Shown: positions 13,271 to 37,700 of the stretch, in pieces
Layout of the letters: each line of letters starts with the position of its first letter
Numbering within the stretch: position 1 is the stretch's first letter
Origin: Halocaridina rubra
Taxonomy: Eukaryota > Arthropoda > Malacostraca > Decapoda > Atyidae
Reading direction: 5' to 3'
Assembly: GCA_037179515.1 (NCBI GenBank)
Contig: JAXCGZ010007571.1
Coordinates: forward strand, 80,001 to 142,500
DNA: 62,500 nucleotides
Notes under the pieces: generated by a model
The model's database searches: none
Told to the model about the DNA's origin: nothing
The model's input: only the letters and a program-made list of their open reading frames with translations
Made by a program: the position numbers and the translations under genes

Positions 13271-13639
13271 TAGTGCATCATATTACTCTCGTCGTTTTTT
13301 AATTCATTTTGAGACTACTTCATGAGGGATGATGGAGTCATATAGATGTACTGTTGTAAGCAGAGACACCCTAATTATACATGTACATTGATCGAAATCC
13401 CATTGTAAGGGGATTCATTGAGCCGAAGCAAAGACCCATGCACCAGCAGGCTTTTGAACTCCATCTCACCACCATATTTACCCACCTACCACACAGCATG
13501 GATCATCCACAGAGTTAAAAGGTAGATATTTTTTGCCGTAATGCCCAAAGACCGTAAATACGTACAAAATCCGGGGTCTTTTTAGTTTTTATTACATCCT
13601 TGGGGATACATTAAGGTGTTAATAGTTGCATGCGGAGAT

Positions 13640-14010
13640 ATTGTAGAGAAAATGTGCAAAGAACTGCAAGGTCTTTCATCATCAGGGGTGCATCATGAAG
13701 GTGTTAGAGCTTCTATAACTGATTTAATGTCAAGTAAGAAATCCCTAACGTACATAGATAAAAAGTTCCTAGACCATCATCATGGGAGCATCGTGGTGTT
13801 ACAGCTTATAACTGATTTAATGTCTAGTAGAGAATCCCTAAATTAAATGGATAAAATTTTTCTAGATCATCATCAGGGGAGCATCATGATTCCATTAGAA
13901 CCATATTACCCAGTGAGTATATAGTCAACCTGTTTAAAAGCAAACTCAAAAGTCCAAGGCTTTTCATAATTCTTAGTGCATCATCAGGGTCGCATAATGT
14001 TGATGTTATG
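13640..14010. repeat. Tandem repeat, about 97-bp period
   Basis: TAACTGATTTAATGTC and CATCATCAGGGGAGCATCAT-like segments recur near 13691, 13790 and 13883, with a weaker copy near 13985. Short frames across it are not genes. Confidence 0.55.
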
Positions 14011-14504
14011 GTACGGCCACACAGAACATGATATTTGGAGGGTAGATAGTAGCAGGACGCCTAGCAGGTCAGGGGTAAGACCTGTTTCGTGGCATCTAAA
14101 GCAAGTGGCCATACTTGTTTCCAACATGGCCACTTACATTGGATAACATGTGTTCGATCTTGTCGCCGATCGCAAGACAACCTAATACCCTCTACCCTCC
14201 AAGAAATCGGATACAATGGCAGCACCTTTAGGACTGTGTCACTTATACATTGTGTATGAAAAGTCTCTTTAAATAACGACAACAGACTCATACTTTCATG
14301 GCCACTCGCTTTCTTTCATTCATCTTCTTGGAGCTGGATCTGAGTGTTTCATCTCCTTTCTAAAATAACTTGGAAGAGGAAGGATGGCCAGGTGTATGAC
14401 ACTTTTTATGGTGCTGCTGAAGTGGATTCCATTTTTCATATTTTACTCACGGAACTTGAATATAATTAGGAATATAATAGGTTTCCAAATATAGTTTAGT
14501 GATT

Positions 14505-14860
14505 GGCAAATAGCCAGTAGCTTTTCAGATTTAAGGCAACATGAGCCAGTGACTTATAAGCTTTAAAACAGTATAAGCAAGTAGAGTTTTAGCATTAAAG
14601 CAACATGAGTCAGTGGTTTTTAAGGTTAAAAAGTAATATTAGTCATTGACTTATAAGCTTTAAAGCAAGTTACGCCAGTGGCTTTCAGTATATAAAGCAA
14701 CAAGAGCCAATGGCTTCAAGTTTTAAAGTAACATGACACAGTTACTTTTAAGCTTTTAAAGTAAATCGAGACAATGTTTTTTTAAAGTTTTGAAATAGTT
14801 TGAGCTAGTGGCTTTTAAGACTGAAAGCACATGTGCCAAATGTCCTTCAGGTCTCAAAGC
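14505..14860. repeat. Degenerate tandem repeat, about 32-bp period
   Basis: About eleven decayed units resembling GAGCCAGTGGCTTTTAAGC followed by TTTAAAGCAACAT. Starts of the CAGTGGC motif recur every 30-34 bp. Confidence 0.7.
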
Positions 14861-15242
14861 ATCCTAATACAGATATAAAAATCATTAAATTGTTATCATC
14901 AGACATACCAGAAAATCATTTTGACCTGATAAACCTGATACTGGAAGATATCAGAATATTTAGATTCTTTTATAACATCCTCTTGACTTTTAAAAGACAT
15001 TTAGGCCAGTATTGGAGATATCATTTGCCTCATATTCTTCATGGCCGATACAGATACTTTAATTGATAGTACAATCATAGAGATAACTTGTTTCATATGA
15101 TTATGCAAGAATTTAACATTGGCTTATCCAAAATTGACTGTTAAAGTAGAAACTTCAGATATTTCTGTATCTCTTATCATGATGGATGGATTGCAGTTTT
15201 GACATGACCTTTGTTTAATTTTAGTAATATGCAAAAAGACAA

Positions 15243-15443
15243 CCCAGCCACTGAGGGGGGCAAACCAGTCTCAACTTGGTGCCGGTCCCAAGCCCGGGTA
15301 GATGGGGAGGGTTGGCGTCAGGAAGGGCATCCGGGCATAAAAAAAATTGCCAAAACCAAAATATGGTCAGTACAGATAACTGGCCAGAAACATCGACCCT
15401 ACATAAAAGTGGGAAAAGATGTAGACGAAGAAGAAGAGGAGGG
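15243..15443 (+). mobile_element. RTE-like 3'-end retroelement with (GAA)n tail and 19-bp TSD
   Basis: About 200 bp with CTTGGTGCCGGTCCCAAGCC, GGGTTGGCGTCAGGAAGGGC and ACATAAAAGTGGGAAAAGAT, ending in a GAAGAAGAAGAGGA tail. It is flanked by GTAATATGCAAAAAGACAA at 15224-15242 and again at 15444-15462. Similar 3' ends are known from RTE-type LINEs and their SINEs; the clade is recalled, not tested. Confidence 0.8.
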
Positions 15444-15462
15444 GTAATATGCAAAAAGACAA

Positions 15463-15930
15463 TATAGTAAAATGATACCCCAAGTTTGGTTAGATACTGT
15501 AATTTATAATAAGATGTTGATAAAGAATTATGATTTATATATTTTATCGAACACCTGACATTGCTGTAATTTGTTGCAGTTTTGATATGATGTTGCCTGT
15601 CTTTTCATCACAACTAAACTCAGGGGTAAATAAAGTAAAATAGTTATTCATCTTACACTATATGCTGTACTTTATAATTAGTATTGTATGTATATTAGAT
15701 TCATTTGATGTATATGTATGGTAAGTTATTGATTTTGCCTGTAAAATAATGACACTGATAAATATGCAAAATTTGGTGCCATAATAGGTCATACGCAACT
15801 ACCTCATCGCAGTACCATATCACTAATGAGCAATTGTTAGTGCACAGTATCTATTGCAAAATTGTGTTCTAATTCATCTTTTGCTAATTTTCAAAATACA
15901 GTCACAGTCACTGAGCTCTACACACAAAGA
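15463..15930. other. 3' flank of gene B
   Basis: AT-rich, no ORF or repeat recognised. No AATAAA on the minus strand close to the stop was found, so the 3' UTR end is undetermined. Confidence 0.5.
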
Positions 15931-26977
<11,047 letters not shown>

Positions 26978-27410
26978 CTGTAGGCAGAATGAGTCTGAAA
27001 ATTAATTTCCTGGTAAATCGCTGGTTTCACTTCTTATTTATCAAATGAAAGTGTAATTCATATTTGAGTGTATGATTAATTCAGCATATTCTAATAGTAC
27101 AGATTGCTTAGATACTGAAATGTGAATTTTATTTCATGATTGGTTTTATTTACCATCATAATACAGAGATCAGCATTTTCAAATAATGCATATTCTTAAA
27201 ACATACAAAATTCACCATGCCTACAGAACATCATATTGCCTTAAAATACAAGCTGCACCATGATTGCATCACTTAACATTACCTTAAGAACAAATCCAGG
27301 ACTTAAAATCCCCTAATGAATCAATGTCATCATTGAATTTTTGGCTTTGCTTCAGAAATTCCTGACATTGTATATGATTAACTGTTACCAAATTTACATT
27401 CTTACCGTGT

Positions 27411-27480
27411 ATTACTCAGGAGACTCTCTCCTGTCACTTTCGAGTTTTTTCCAGTTATTGAATAATTTGCATAACCTCTA
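27411..27480 (-). promoter_or_regulatory. Candidate donor of a non-coding first exon of gene B
   Basis: On the minus strand ATACACGGTAAGAATG is a strong donor (GT at 27415-27414), about 440 bp upstream of the acceptor-ATG at 26977. It would end a 5' UTR exon. GAGTCTCC upstream of it also occurs near the gene C candidate. Tentative. Confidence 0.25.
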
Positions 27481-27755
27481 AATCCTTTTTTGATCGGCTC
27501 AACAAAAATTACACCAACTTAAAAGCTTCACTATTGGCGCTATTTCTCTCAGATTGACCATGGAATTTCAGTGAGGAATTATTGATTAGATGTTCGTAAA
27601 CAGTTGTCTTTATCAGTCCATTGGTCAAAAGTATATTTTTTTTTATCTTACAAAGCACTGAAAAACTTGATGTGCAATCACGTCTTGAGCTTGATCTAAT
27701 CACCTTGTCCTCGTTACAAAAACAGGTCCGGTTGATTGCGACTTAGTACATTGAA

Positions 27756-27922
<167 letters not shown>

Positions 27923-28009
27923 TGTGTATTATTATGATCATAGTTTAATTGTGTAAATACATGTGTGTGTGTTTGTATGTGTAGTAGTAGTAGTAGTAGT
28001 AGAGTGGTC

Positions 28010-28262
28010 CATGGAACCAGCAGCCCGTTACTATACTACAGCTGAAGGATTTTAATTCAACTAGGACTGACCAGGACACCCAGACGTTAAGTCTTCCTTC
28101 AGTTACGGTTCTTTTCCTATGCTAACATCTATACCGAATATTCTGGCGTATTCGTTTCACATCTATTGCTATCCCTTAACATTTGACAAGTCACAACACC
28201 CCTCTCTGTTTCTCTTTCTAGCTCTCTTGGCCTCTGGGCCCGATGGGGGCAATTAATTTGCC
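28010..28262 (+). mobile_element. LINE/SINE 3' end, second subfamily
   Basis: Matches 6945-7262 (ACTACAGCTGAAGGATTTTA, TTAAGTCTTCCTTCAGTTAC) and runs into a (CA)n tract at 28273-28326 instead of poly-A. Confidence 0.6.
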
Positions 28263-28272
28263 CATCCCAAAG

Positions 28273-28283
28273 TCACACACACA

Positions 28284-28326
<43 letters not shown>
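28273..28326. repeat. (CA)n microsatellite
   Basis: Follows the LINE/SINE 3' end at 28010-28262. Confidence 0.95.
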
Positions 28327-28330
<4 letters not shown>

Positions 28331-28398
28331 TAAAATTCCTTGTACAACAGTAACACGTTGTTATATGAACAAATTAAGCGTACAAAACTTGTTTCGCT

Positions 28399-28597
28399 TT
28401 TGTTCCGGTTTTACGTCACGGACTTCTTTTTCTATCAAGGGCTTGGACGGTTGCCTTCTTGTTAAGGACTTGTTTTGGCAGGAGTATCGTTACCCTGAGT
28501 GCATGCCCTTGATAACCTCAGACAGTGACGGGGCGCGAACCCTCGACCTGACACCTCAGAGTCGCGGACGCTACTGCTTGAGCCACGGTGACTACAG
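28399..28597 (-). mobile_element. SINE family 1, full-length copy with 10-bp TSD
   Basis: Full copy between TTGTTTCGCT at 28389-28398 and 28598-28607, in the spacer between genes B and C. Confidence 0.82.
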
Positions 28598-28676
28598 TTG
28601 TTTCGCTATGATGCGTAGTATTTTTTTCCTTGTAGTATTGTAATCTATTGCAAGAATAATAGACTAGTGACACAGG

Positions 28677-28760
28677 TCCTTCAGTGGTACAGTTGATAAC
28701 CCTTTGACACGCTGATGATGTGTCCTACTTTCGAATCAAGGCCTGAGGAAAAAACTTATT
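28677..28760 (+). repeat. Possible tRNA-like relic
   Basis: CAGTGGTACAGTTGATAAC resembles an A box and CTTTCGAATCAAGGC a B box at tRNA spacing. No family copy confirms it. Confidence 0.3.
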
Positions 28761-29331
28761 TGTGTCTCCAACTTACCTGTCGTTCATAAAGTACTGACTT
28801 AGCGGTGCCTCTAAATTCAGGTAATGCTTCAAGATCACGTTATCTGCTGGTAATGGACTGGAGCTCATATATATTAATCCTTTTATATTGACGCCTTAAA
28901 ATATTTATATTCAGAAATAATAGATATATTAAGACGCATTGTTCACTGTTTTCATGGATTTTTGAGGTGCATTTAACACAGCAGCAGAATACACAATCAT
29001 GACCAACAGAGCAGCCATGTTTTATTGCATAATTAAAATCCATACACTCAGCACAACCTATTAGCGTGTTACAATTAATTTTACAATGCTTATCATACCT
29101 TGTATGTAAGAGGAGCAGACATTAGTTATTGCTGTTTTAGAAAGCAGTCATAATAGAATGTGATTCTTCTCTTCTTATTTAACCAAAAAACCTCAGTGTT
29201 GGGTACTTAGAAGAATAAAGCTTAAGTGATGTATAAGATAATATGTTATTTTCTTCTTATTTAACCAAAACAAATGATATGTACTTGAAATTATACCACT
29301 TAGGTTACATACTGTAGTTTTATTATAAGAC

Positions 29332-29334
<3 letters not shown>

Positions 29335-29427
<93 letters not shown>
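29335..29427. repeat. (TA)n microsatellite
   Basis: About 300 bp past the 3' end of gene C. Confidence 0.97.
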
Positions 29428-29430
<3 letters not shown>

Positions 29431-29726
29431 CATTTACATTTTTTAATTTATACTTTTGTTCCTGATTAGCTTAAAGAAAACATTCGTTATTAATAAAACT
29501 TTTTTTTATAGATACTTTACTAGAGTCTACCTAATTCATTGCAGTAGGTTTTAAAATGGGATTAATGGTAGTTACTTCTATGTACATTGGCTAAAGAACA
29601 TAGTAATTTTATGCAGCTGTTAGTAGACTATAGTCTCTGCACTTTAAAATGTGTATTTATTGTGCTCTAATGCAGTTATCTTTCACTAATCACTAAGGCA
29701 TGAACATGCAATATTATTTCTGAAGC

Positions 29727-31109
29727 TCATCTGGACCTAAAGAAGAAAACTGCACAGCCTATGGCCAACAGCACGGTAGTGACGATGAAGACTATCATAC
29801 TAATCATGAAGGCTTGGCGTTCTTGTTCCAGTTGGTCAAAATCTGCTTTTGAAGGACCTCTCGTCGTGCTCTCAGGTGGCACTGTGGTCGTTTTCTCGAT
29901 TTTACTTTCTTCGTAAGCAATGTGCCATCTGTAAAGAACATAAATGAAGGAAATAATACTGTGAATATATTGGATTTTGATTAAATATTTGCCACTGAAG
30001 GGAGGTATCCAGTTGTCAATGATCAAGGCAGTTAACAAGGAAGTTATCAGCACAGTCAAGATATGAGTAAGAGACTGTACCTTTCTGGATATTCCAACAT
30101 TGGAGTGCACTCATCTTGTATCAGCATATAAGTATGATTTAGAAATGTTAGCGGTTGCCATTTGGGTATATTTAAGTCCTGCCAGCTGGGCTTGTCAGTA
30201 TCAGGTGTAGGATCCCTGAAAAAAAATGAAAAAATTATTCGATGTTATTGCTTTGAATCATCTGAATATTACCGTAGAGAATTTCAATTCTCAATCTCAA
30301 ATATTTTTTATTTCTGTTTTCAAAGCAAGTTGTGGACATAGTCACAGAAATGTCAAGAAAAAAATTAGTGATTTATCCTGTGGCTCATGTGAAATATCAG
30401 AAATGAAACCTTATTTTTATTGATTTCAAACAGCTGTTTTTCATTATACTCGGATTTAATTCTCCAAACTACTGTTTTTTTAAGTCTTACAGTTGTAATG
30501 GTTGCAGGTCTTATAGGGAACCTTAAAAAGGAGATATGTTTGATAATGCCAGTGTTCATTCATTATGATATAAATATCAAAATTGAATTTTCAAATATCA
30601 GACAATTGCCTGTTTTCATTACACTGTTTAACTTATTGTATGTACTGTATTTTTGTTGTCACAGATCTGTAAGGAGCTTTAAAAGATCTGTAAGGAACCT
30701 TGCAAAATTGTGGCACTTAATATGTCAAATTGATAATTGAATTTCCAATTTCAGACAGCTGCAATCTATTACTATAGTGTAAATATAATGACAGTGAGCG
30801 GAAAAGGAGTGACATTCTATGGTGACTTTTGTCCGAGTGGATACGGCACTTCGTTTAGAGTTAAAGTATGGTGAATACCTCCTCTTTATGCCTAGATGTT
30901 TACAGTCTTTCAGCTCCTGTTGTGTCTCTAGTTACAACACCATTTTGACTCACCTATGCCTGACAAAATTGGTCCAGAGGGTTGTCATTCGGTTCATGAC
31001 AGTTATTTGTTGTCCCTCCATTAATGCAGGCAAGCAGAAGAGGTACATCATTTCATCCATGTGGGTAGCTCCTGTGTTAATAATAATAATAATAATGATG
31101 ATGATAATG

Positions 31110-31169
<60 letters not shown>

Positions 31170-34100
31170 TAATAGTAATAATAATAATTTATTTTTACAT
31201 GGCTGAAAAGTCTCTTCAGCTCTTTTTACCTGGTTCAAAGGGCACCTCAGCTCCTATGAACATCCATTTGAACATAGAATCATCGGACTCGAAGTCAAAA
31301 GAATAAAAGTAGACGTTACTCTGTAAGTACTTGGCATGCGTTTTCGCGGTCTGCCAAGCCCCTGCTTTGAGGAAGAGTACGCCAGCAAGCTGAGATATAA
31401 ATAAAATAACCTCTTATATTCACACGTATAAAGAAATATATTTTGGTCCTGTTTATATACATATATGCACGTTTATTTAATATTGCAAAATTTATGAACT
31501 CGTGATATAGAGATGAAAAGAGGTCAGCTACAAAGAGAAATAGAAATGACGGTTTAGGCCATCTTCGGAACAACTGTAGATGGACTATTATACACTAGAA
31601 GATCTCGGAATTCCGTCGTTTCATGTTGCTTATGTAGCTGGCATTTATTCATTAGATAAATATATTCACATGTTCTTGACACCTGTTATAATGATATCCA
31701 AGTATGACATTAGATATCTGTCCCATACTTACGTCGATGAGTCCTGGTGAAATTGATTCAAAGTCATTGATTTCACCCCCTAAATAAGCATCAGTGAGGG
31801 ATTCTCCTATTCCATTGGTCTGGTCGTCAACGCCTTAAAACAGATATACTTCATTTCAACTTAAAATCAGCATTTGGAGACTAAAATTCTCGTATATCAT
31901 TTATATGTACATTTTAGCTTCATGAAACCATTTAGTATTATATTTTAATTTCCTTACATTACTTTTTGGGATTATATAAAAAGACCACATAGCCTAAGTA
32001 ACGATAATAGAAAACTTTTTTTATACCAAAAGCATTGAGTATAGCAGGGATCATGTCCTCCTTCAGGAACTCTGTGTTGTTGACTAGATTATTCGGCACG
32101 AGATGTTCAAGATACATAACTGAAATAAACAAAATTTTGACTCATAATCTCACTACCCAAAGCTACTCTGGAATCTCTTGTGTATATACATGACATAAAA
32201 TAGAAAATGTTCTCAGAAAGAATGTGTCATATACTCAAACTAAGCCAGACAATTTATCCCAAAGATCAATATTAATACAAGCTCCTCTTTGCATTGACAA
32301 AAGAATATCTTGTCTTCTTCAGTGAGAGATTTTTGGAGCATACTGTCCCTCAGTCTTTATTGTGATGCACATTTCACTCCATACTGCTTAATAAATAATT
32401 ATTTAAATGTATATAGAACTTGAATGCACTCACTTGCAAGGACGTAGCTCCCCTCGTGTTTATTGGCACCAATCAAAAGAGGAACATCGTTAACTTCACC
32501 ATCAATAAAGTACTCCTCAGGTGTTTTGGTTATTAATGGTCGACTGACATTTGGCGACAGATCTATGATTGGAGATGACCCTCGAAAGCCCATTTGCCCT
32601 CTGCCACGATCCTCACTCTTTGAAAGAAAAACAAATTAATTTTTATCATCAGAAAGCAGCCCAGCTTACTAGAATGTACCATCATTCCTTCTTCATATAA
32701 TGTGGCACTTCATCTGCCGTTATCTAAACGTTTTATATCTGGCATGATTGCTTGAATATGATGCTAAGATTAAGAAGTAAATATCTCCCAGTTTCCACAA
32801 TAAAGATCATGTATGATTTCTTATATACTGATGGATATAAATATACGAGTTAGTATGATGAGAGCAAAATCCTTCTCAGTAAATAATATCTAGACCTACC
32901 TCAAATTCCCACAAGTTAAGTGATATATTTTCGTGGGTCATGCTTATCATGCACTCGTAAATGTCTTCTGGTACATTGGTATCATTTGGGCATCCGTTTT
33001 TTCCAGCAACCAGAGCTCCTGAGACAAGAGGCTCAGGATCCAGAGCCCAGTGGTCAAAGATTGAACCGCTATCTGCTATAACAGCGCGGAAAAGACCTGG
33101 AAAGACCACAGGTAAAGTAGACGTTTTTATTATGGATTCTGTACTTATTGACTGGAGCAAAACAATCACGTACCATGAGTAAAATGAAATGGCAAGACTC
33201 AATTTTTAATAAAGATTAAATGCCAGTTGACTGGAATAATTTAACAATAATATGATAACAATGAATAGGACAATATCCATTTTTCTTCCTTGGAAAAGTT
33301 CACTGGACTGTTTTATTCAAATTAGCATTTTTAACGATTACTGACTCATGCCTCATTCAAGCAATAGTAAATGTTGTTTATAAATCTGTAAATACAATTC
33401 TTTGTTCATTTTACCGTGTGATTCTGGAAGAATGTGATGCCAAGTTACCGAGACAGACCCTGCACTCTGGCCAAATATGGTGACGCGATTCTTGTCACCT
33501 CCAAATCCCTCAATATTATTTTGAACCTGCAGAAAATGAGTCGTATGACTGTTTCATACATTTCTGAATTTATATTACGAATATTGTAAAGAACATAAAT
33601 ACTTTTCAATTTATACATACCCACTTCATAGCTTCAATCTGATCCCAGAGGGCAGCGTTCCCTGGGGCATCGTCATTGAGAAGACTGAAAAACCCTGTAA
33701 AAAATAACTTACTATGAGTGTATCATTTTGATTTTTCTCTGTAGTGTGAGACCTTTCATAACTGAAACTGTCTTTAATGAATTATATATCATTCACTATT
33801 AATTGGACCTTTAACTGCACTGCGTACAGAACATTGTCAACTTACCTAGAGTTCCTAGTCGATAATGTGTGACTACCAGAATGATATCGTGGTCCAGCAG
33901 TTTGGTTGGAAGATAAAGAGATGCATCACCAATAATGAATCCACCACCATGTATAAACAGCATAACTGGAAGTAATTCCTGGTTTGGTAGCTCGTTTGGT
34001 AACTGCCATATGAAACCAAATTCATTAGAAAGAATACTGACCTTACTACCAATCCTCCCATACCATATAGGGTGATATTTATGTAGATTTCTCAATGATG

Positions 34101-36044
34101 ATATTATCTGCATTGGAAGTGGACTAAAAATTCGCTTTTTTATGCTTCTCTGCTGGAGACTAATGCTTAGAAACAGAGATTACGTTTTGTATATATTTTA
34201 CTGCCTAGTTAGTTCAAGACTTACGTAAGGTGTATAGACATTAAGATTCAGGCAGTCTTCGGATCCTGAAGCAATTGGACCAAATAATGCTCTCTGTGGA
34301 CACTTTTCCCCAAGGTGATTTGCTACGAGGGTCTTGTTTGCAAAATACACACCTTCAGGAACTGGTTTCTGTAGAAATTCTAATATTAATCTAATGGTAG
34401 ATTAGAAATTTAGAAGAGTTCTATGTTAAGCATTTATTTTTACCGTCAATATTTCGTACTTTAAGCTTATTTGACATAATATTCTTCAGTAAAGAATTTT
34501 TTGAAATTTACAGCTGTTCTATAAGACGAAATATCACAAGCATTAACAAATGAATAAACTTAATGTCCACATTAGTTCCGCACAATTGTATGTACCTTAA
34601 ATCTCATTTCCTTGATGGGTGGCTTTGCAAATCTGATTCCCTGGAAGGCGTTGATCGTTCGATTTTTTATACTCATCATTTTCTTGCCAATGACAGTCAC
34701 TGGTTCATTGCTTCCATTGAGATCTGGATGTTCAATTGTTGGAGGATTATCGTCAAATATCGTGGCCCTATTTGGAAGATCCAGTAATGGCATTTATGAA
34801 AGATTATCACATCACTAATGAGTGAAATGTGTTTTCATTAGAAAATAAAAAAGGAAATAAAAAAACATTATATGACTGTTTCCCAAAGTAGCCATCATGT
34901 TCATAACCATGATTTCTTGAATCTGATAACTTTTAAATTGTTGAGAACGCTTAATATACCTAGATGAATCCTGCAAAATTTCTCTCTGGATGATTTGGAA
35001 GATATATAGTAAGTGACTTACAAACATACGTATACATTGGTCATAATCCTCCTCATAAGAGGGAGTGACCGAGTCAGTTCACATACTCACTATTTAAAAG
35101 CCAATTCCTTAATCTCTCACGTCTTAGATCCTTGTGGATATAAGGTCATTATCTCACTGCTTGGATCATCCACAGAGAAAACGGACATAGAACTTCTGCT
35201 ATGGAGCCTGACAACCATAGCTGATTTACTCCCACCTCTCCATCTAGTAAGTCCTCAAGTTAAATATAACTTGCACACACAAGCATTATCCCCACTAAGG
35301 TTAAAGGTCTCTTATGAAAGGCAGAGGCAAGGGTTAGTGACAGCACAGAAGTCGACTATATGTCTACCACATAGCGGCCAAGACCCTCTCTCTAATCACG
35401 TGGACCCAATGATCTCAAGGCAATGGATGAATAATCAGGTAGGCCTGTGGGAAATCACTGACCCACAATTACTTGCCAGTAAGTAGCGTTATTAGACAGT
35501 GAAAGAAAATCCAATCCTGGGCCAATATCGAGCCTGTTGCCAGTTTATTACCAGCCCCAGAAGCTACCGCTGGCCCACTATGTGTATTAGTAAGAGTTGA
35601 AATTGCAGAGATATTTGCCATCTTAAGTTTACTTCATATATTGCCTCATATTCGTCATCTAATGAAAGTAAAACTTACACCATCTTAACTTTGAGTTAGT
35701 TAATTACTAGTAAATTTCAATAGCCAGTTTCAGCTGTTGTGTAAAAGTAATGAACATACAAGCTCTTACATATCATTTTAGCTGGACATCGGCAGAGATT
35801 CATAGGATTCTAAATTCATTTTGTTTTTGGATTATCTTGTATAGAAATCACCATTTAGAACTTACCTATCCCAGTGTTCTTGTGTCACAGTGCCATCTAA
35901 GCCTAAGTTGAATGCATAGAGGCTTGGACTCTGTAGGAACTCTTTCCTCTCCTTCAGTAAAGACTTCGGGAGAGAAGCAAGGGGAGGAGCTGTGCAGAAA
36001 ACCAGCTCCAGCAACGAGATTATAATAATCAGTTGAAGCTTCAT
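29727..36044 (-). CDS. Membrane-anchored carboxylesterase paralog C (JHE-like GQSAG), complete
   Basis: Complete 14-exon gene of 675 residues. Exons (minus): 35866-36044, 34596-34767, 34225-34368, 33846-34002, 33621-33694, 33415-33526, 32900-33096, 32434-32617, 32027-32119, 31733-31833, 31230-31389, 30954-31071, 30081-30215, 29727-29928. Signal peptide MKLQLIIIISLLELVFC; oxyanion loop FIHGGGF; Ser263 in FGQSAGS; Glu400 in GANKHEGS; His528 in GATHMDEM. The last exon gives a stalk six residues shorter than B's, a membrane helix at about 648-672 (MISMIVFIVTTVLLAIGC) and a cytosolic end RSR before TGA. An intact triad predicts an active cell-surface ester hydrolase; the substrate is not inferable. 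It shares GQSAG and the ISPxIDLSP-type exon 8 with B, its nearest relative here. The intron before exon 12 ends in a (TAA)n microsatellite that reaches within 7 bp of the acceptor. An AATAAA on the minus strand lies at 29656-29661, about 65 nt past the stop. AG directly precedes the ATG. Confidence 0.93.
31078..31169. repeat. (TAA)n microsatellite at the gene C exon 12 acceptor
   Basis: On the transcribed strand this is (ATT)n running to 7 bp from the acceptor AG, so it supplies the pyrimidine-rich region. Confidence 0.95.
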
Positions 36045-36365
36045 CTGTTGTAAAGTTTAGAAAATTATTGATTATTATTAGTATTATCCTTTCAAGTCTT
36101 GTGTCTACATGTAGAAAGCTTTTGCATGTAGATATATGTGCATATTTTACAGCTAAACCATTCTTGTTTTATATTTGTATATTGAAGTTATAGATATTCA
36201 CTCACTTCCACTTCTGTCTTCTTAGATTGTAATCTCACATACTGTAAGACTTCAGCTATTGCTTGACTGCAAAATACAGTGATTCATTTACATGCCATGT
36301 CATATAATTTGCTACAAATATAATAATCTACCTTGAAATTGTGTAATTCGCAGTAGACTGGCTCA

Positions 36366-36500
36366 CTTCCTCTTCAATACCTCTGTATTTCCATTTCTTC
36401 AAGAACTCGGACTAACGTGGAGACTCTTTCATGATAGGTTAGATTTAACGAATGAAATGAGAGTTGTCATTGGTTAGCCCTCTCATATAGTTTATAAGGT
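36366..36500 (-). promoter_or_regulatory. Candidate promoter and non-coding first exon of gene C
   Basis: On the minus strand TTATAAACTATATG near 36490-36500 is TATA-like. A possible donor (GAGGAAGTGAGC, GT at 36366) lies about 125 bp downstream. Intron-ending AG directly before the ATG at 36044 implies such an upstream exon. The exact sites are guesses. Confidence 0.25.
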
Positions 36501-36698
36501 TTTTTTTATTATACAGTTATGACTGGTTATTTTTATTAAAGCAAGTTGTAACGCTACTGAATAACGAGTCAAGAGTTTTTAATCTGAGAAATATTCAGAG
36601 ATAGTAATGATTGCCTAATCAAATCATTATCATCATGCCACAGCACCCTGGTTCCTCTGCTTGAGGTTTTTGAGTTTACTCATATTTTTTTTATCTTT

Positions 36699-36891
36699 CC
36701 CGGTTTTACGTCACGAACTCCCTTCTCTACTAGGGGCTAGGACGGTTACCTTCTTACGAAGGACTTGTTTTTGGCAGATGTAATCGTTACCCTGAGTGTA
36801 TGCCCTTACTTACCTCAGTCCGTGACGGGGCGCGAACCCTCGACCTGCCGCCTCAGAGTCGAAGACGCTACCATTTTGCCACGGAGACTAC
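36699..36891 (-). mobile_element. SINE family 1, full-length copy
   Basis: Family tail at 36699 (reverse) through head at about 36891 (CCATTTTGCCACGGAGACTA). No convincing TSD. Upstream of gene C. Confidence 0.8.
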
Positions 36892-37186
36892 TCTCTTTCC
36901 TTCTATTAGGATGACTAAAATAATATTATTAGTTAACAACATTGAAGATTCTCTGTTTATGGGTCTTTTTGAATATGTATGTTTGAATTGCTTATTTGCT
37001 TGAAGATAGTGTTATTTACCAATTATTTATCAGCTTGCCGGCTAAGTTTTGTATTAAATGTATGGTGCATATAACATTTATTAAGTAATTGGTTAATGCA
37101 GGACTTGCCTGCTTTGTGGCATTATTAAAGTTACAAGTTAAAGTATCCCTGGGTTTTAGCCCTCCAATCAGAGGCGTCGCCCCTGC

Positions 37187-37285
37187 TCTGGCAGGCTTCA
37201 GCCGGTGCAAGCCCCAATCCACCACTGTGGTGCCCAGCCACAGCAGTAACCTCCCCAGTAAACAGCTTAAACTCTCTTGGCTGGA
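37187..37285 (-). mobile_element. SINE family 2, partial copy
   Basis: Retains the body (GCAAGCCCCAATCCACCACT, GTAAACAGCTTAAACTCTC) but neither head nor tail. Confidence 0.65.
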
Positions 37286-37369
37286 CGATGTATTGTTATT
37301 TGTTATATTACTTAAGAATGGTGTAAAGGCTAATGATTTGTGACAGTATTTACTATTTTGGTTCTTTTT

Positions 37370-37450
37370 CTCTTTTCTTTATATTTTCTTCGTGCCCTGG
37401 CCCGATGAAAGCAATTTTCTTTGCCTGTCCAGGTGTTACATGCAAAAAAA
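37370..37450 (+). mobile_element. Short LINE 3' UTR fragment with poly-A
   Basis: TCTTCGTGCCCTGGCCCGAT and TTGCCTGTCCAGGTGTTACA followed by an A run; the end of the same LINE family. Confidence 0.6.
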
Positions 37451-37499
37451 AAAACACACACACACGAAGCAAAATGAGAAATACATTGGATTTCAAGTC

Positions 37500-37700
37500 C
37501 CCCATATTAAACCTATTGAAACATATACTTGCCCCCGGCCGGGACTCAAACCTAAAAGATATATGACAGTCCATCAATCTAGATGCTCCTAACTGTACCC
37601 CCAGAAGAAAAAAAAGTAAAAATCTCTCCTCTATCCGCTAGAGCTAGGGAATGAACACATTCGCAGTAGCTTTTTGCAGATCAGAGCAATTTTAGATATT
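37500..37700 (-). repeat. Diverged single tRNA-like unit related to the palindromic arrays
   Basis: Contains the reverse-complement head (CCCCGGCCGGGACTCAAACC) and further on CTAGGGAATGAACACATTCGC, matching the array body only approximately. It appears to be an old solo copy outside any palindrome. Confidence 0.5.

Noticed and set aside
13616..13846. 76-codon ORF
   Set aside because: Falls in the 97-bp tandem repeat and shows the repeat period.
35013..35486. 157-codon ORF in gene C intron 1
   Set aside because: No recognisable domain, not conserved in paralog introns, no splice or promoter context; probably chance.
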